A stretch of DNA of 48,007 nucleotides from Mnemiopsis leidyi. Its lineage: Eukaryota; Ctenophora; Tentaculata; Lobata; Bolinopsidae. The position numbers and the translations under genes were made by a program. A model generated the notes under the pieces. That model saw only the letters and a program-made list of their open reading frames with translations, was not told the DNA's origin and did not search any database. Numbering within the stretch: the stretch's first letter is position 1; each line of letters opens with the position of its first letter. Where the stretch lies: contig JH152822.1 in NCBI GenBank assembly GCA_000226015.1, positions 519,797-567,803 on the forward strand, given 5' to 3'. Below are positions 45,697-48,007 of the stretch, piece by piece.

Positions 45697-46892
45697 AACG
45701 AAATGCATATCGAAAGGGATGATAAGAGCTGCTTCTAAAATGTCTTGATGTATTTGTACGTGATTGCTGTATTTGTTGAAAACAGATAAAACCAACAGTT
45801 GATAGATTAGAAACTTTTGATAAGGATTTGGGATTTATCATTTTATTCAACAATTTTGCGTTAAATCATTACTGAAATAAACGTTCTTGTTAATGACTAA
45901 TCGAATCCACTTGAATAAAACACTGGGAAATATATCCATGAAAATATCGCCAACACCTTGTTGCATTCACGGAGGGGGCTTCTAATTCTTTTTTTGCCAA
46001 GCTTATAAAAACTTGTCTGATATGGGCAGATCAGTTTCGGTACATAATGATCTAGATTTTTCCTGCCATTAAAGATACAAAAAATCGGCTAGGACGACAA
46101 AAAACCCAAGCTAAGGACACCAGGATCTACCTGGAGAAAAATTAGGTGCTAGCCTAATCTAATCGGCTTTTGTTCAAAGCATAGTGTGTTCCGTATAAAA
46201 GTTCGTTACAGGATTCACGCGTAGGAGGCGACCATATTAAAAGTATAACGAAACAAAACCTTAGCAACTAATCGTCGTCGCTGTTTCCACAATACTTAAT
46301 TCTGAGTAAGACATCAGTCTCAGGTATATATTCTTGCGTCATCGGTTCGAATTGTTCTGAATAAAACGAACTTTTTAGACAACGGTCTGGATTAAGTGCG
46401 GCCATTTGTCACCGCTTTAAGTTGAAGAATTAATTATACACTGTGCGGCCGCTCACACGAAACACACATCAACATAACGCAAAGACTTAGTAGCTTAAGC
46501 TGGTGCAGGTAAAACACAATATACACCACTACAAGCAAGTACAAGCTGCCCCCTCCCTACTCCTAAAGACAGTGTAAGGACTCGACAAGTGCACGCAAGT
46601 ATGACTAATACGTTCTCTCTTACCCATCACTGCAGACTGCTACCGCCCGACTTCCACACCGGACACCCGACCGGCCCCCTCGTGGTGAGACACCACGAAA
46701 TACCGCTGATTGCCCGGGCTCAGATCGGACTGGGTTTAGTGGACAGCTAGTTTCGGTTGAGCGTGTTTACAAACTCAATTTGTCTGGAATATAACTGACT
46801 TCTGATTTTGTCTCGAGATCCAAGAAAACGCAGGGTAGTTGCTTGATTTTTAAACTTTTGGCTGGTTCGCGACGGTTAAGCCGGTACACGTG

Positions 46893-47890
46893 TAAAAAAT
46901 AAGACGCTGGCACACTTTTGCAGTTTCCCAGCTGAACGGGACATAATCTACCTTACCACTTTCCCCCCGGAGAGGGCACAACGTAGCTGACCTTGTGGTT
47001 CGACCTGGGTCGGAGGGAGCGTTTATCAGGATAAACTGAAGGTGAGATCGTCCTGCCTGCAGCAGCCCCCTTATCGCGGCTGGACTCGGATACGAAGTTG
47101 GGAAATATTTGGTCCAGCCAACCGTTAAAAGGATCACGATTAATCCTACAAAAACCGCTGGTTAAATAAAGTGAGGTCCAGTAGTGAGTAGGTAACTAGA
47201 ACTCCTCGCATATAGACTAATCCAGGGGGGCTCCAAAACGAAACTTGAAGTTTTTAATGTCCAAGCTGGCACCTCGCGAGAAAGCGTGAAGCTAGACTAA
47301 CAAACATTACCGGGAACAGCACGGCGGAAAAGAGCAGGCTCACTCAGCTTGGAAACAATGTTTGGATACCAGCCAATCAGGAAAGAGGACGTTGCCGGCG
47401 AACCAATGAGAGCGCCACTTGAGCGCCACATGAGGCCGGAGGGGGACGTCCAGGTGGGCCGGTAGAGGTGTGTGCAAGAGGAGAAAACAGTCAACAATGG
47501 GCGTACTCTAAAAGAAATCAAATTTGTAGATTCGATAAGTGTGGCTGCTTACAAACGAGAGATCAGAGATGACAAACGGATAGACAATGGCTCCAGAATG
47601 CGGCAATCGCTGTACAGATTTCCAGTGGCACACATGAAAATTATGCGTCCTGATGCATTACCGTCAAAAAGTTTAGATCTATAACGTTAACACCGCTGTT
47701 CCGGTGACATGAGACACTGGTAAGTATGGTGGAGTAGTACTTCCACAACAGTGCGGCTTGGCAAGTTCGCCGTGTGTGTCCACCAATGACCGGCCTAAGT
47801 TTTTCTTCCCCGCTGGAGTGTGGTGCAGGTCCTCTTGATCACTTGATACGAACTGGGGAACCTCCATGAGGCAAGCTGGGCAACCACCTG
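46893..47890. other. non-coding stretch with CCAAT pair
   Basis: CCAAT boxes at 47374 and 47403. A plus-strand donor ACTG|GTAAGTAT at 47720 follows an ATG (47708) by four codons (MRHW), a possible first exon that I cannot extend. No other gene is seen. Confidence 0.35.
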
Positions 47891-47894
47891 GGTG

Positions 47895-48007
<113 letters not shown>

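Overview
This window looks like nuclear DNA of an invertebrate animal. Genes are split by spliceosomal introns with GT/AG borders, intergenic DNA is AT-leaning and full of short diverged repeats, and the one gene I recognise with confidence is a metazoan TALE homeobox gene of the Meis/homothorax class. Phylum cannot be fixed from the sequence. There are no operons, CRISPR arrays or bacterial signals. Most long reading frames here are chance frames, and several real exons are short and were found from splice sites and reading phase.

Layout. (1) 0.4-1.1 kb, minus strand: two phase-compatible exons, plus a weaker third, of an unrecognised gene. (2) 2.4-3.2 kb: small hairpins and diverged repeats. 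(3) 3.5-4.4 kb, minus: a small lysine-rich gene whose C-terminus resembles an R-SNARE coiled coil. (4) 5.8-7.5 kb: a GC-rich mosaic of repeated modules, with one stray copy at 40.2 kb. (5) 8.8-24.9 kb, minus: the Meis-class gene, nine exons with matching phases. The two homeodomain introns are at the classic HLT|HPYP and NNW|F positions. I find no recognisable MEIS (PBX-binding) domain, so either the N-terminal exons lie beyond the window or this model is a homeodomain-only form. (6) 25.7-27.4 kb, plus: an unrecognised three-exon gene of 125 codons, head to head with the first Meis exon. (7) 27.4-29.4 kb, plus: a coding-like but interrupted frame, a 65-bp satellite and one candidate exon. (8) 32.1-33.2 kb, minus: a possible 49-codon gene. 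(9) 34-48 kb: mainly non-coding, with a tRNA-derived repeat, tandem repeats, a long inverted repeat and CCAAT/E-box clusters; the window ends in an AG microsatellite.

The most striking global pattern is regulatory. By eye the palindrome CACGTG occurs about 44 times and its extended form TCACGTGA about 18 times. Almost all lie within or upstream of the Meis gene (8.7-47 kb), often beside CCAAT boxes and sometimes beside TATA-like sequences. This suggests several alternative promoters or enhancers driven by bHLH-zip and NF-Y type factors.
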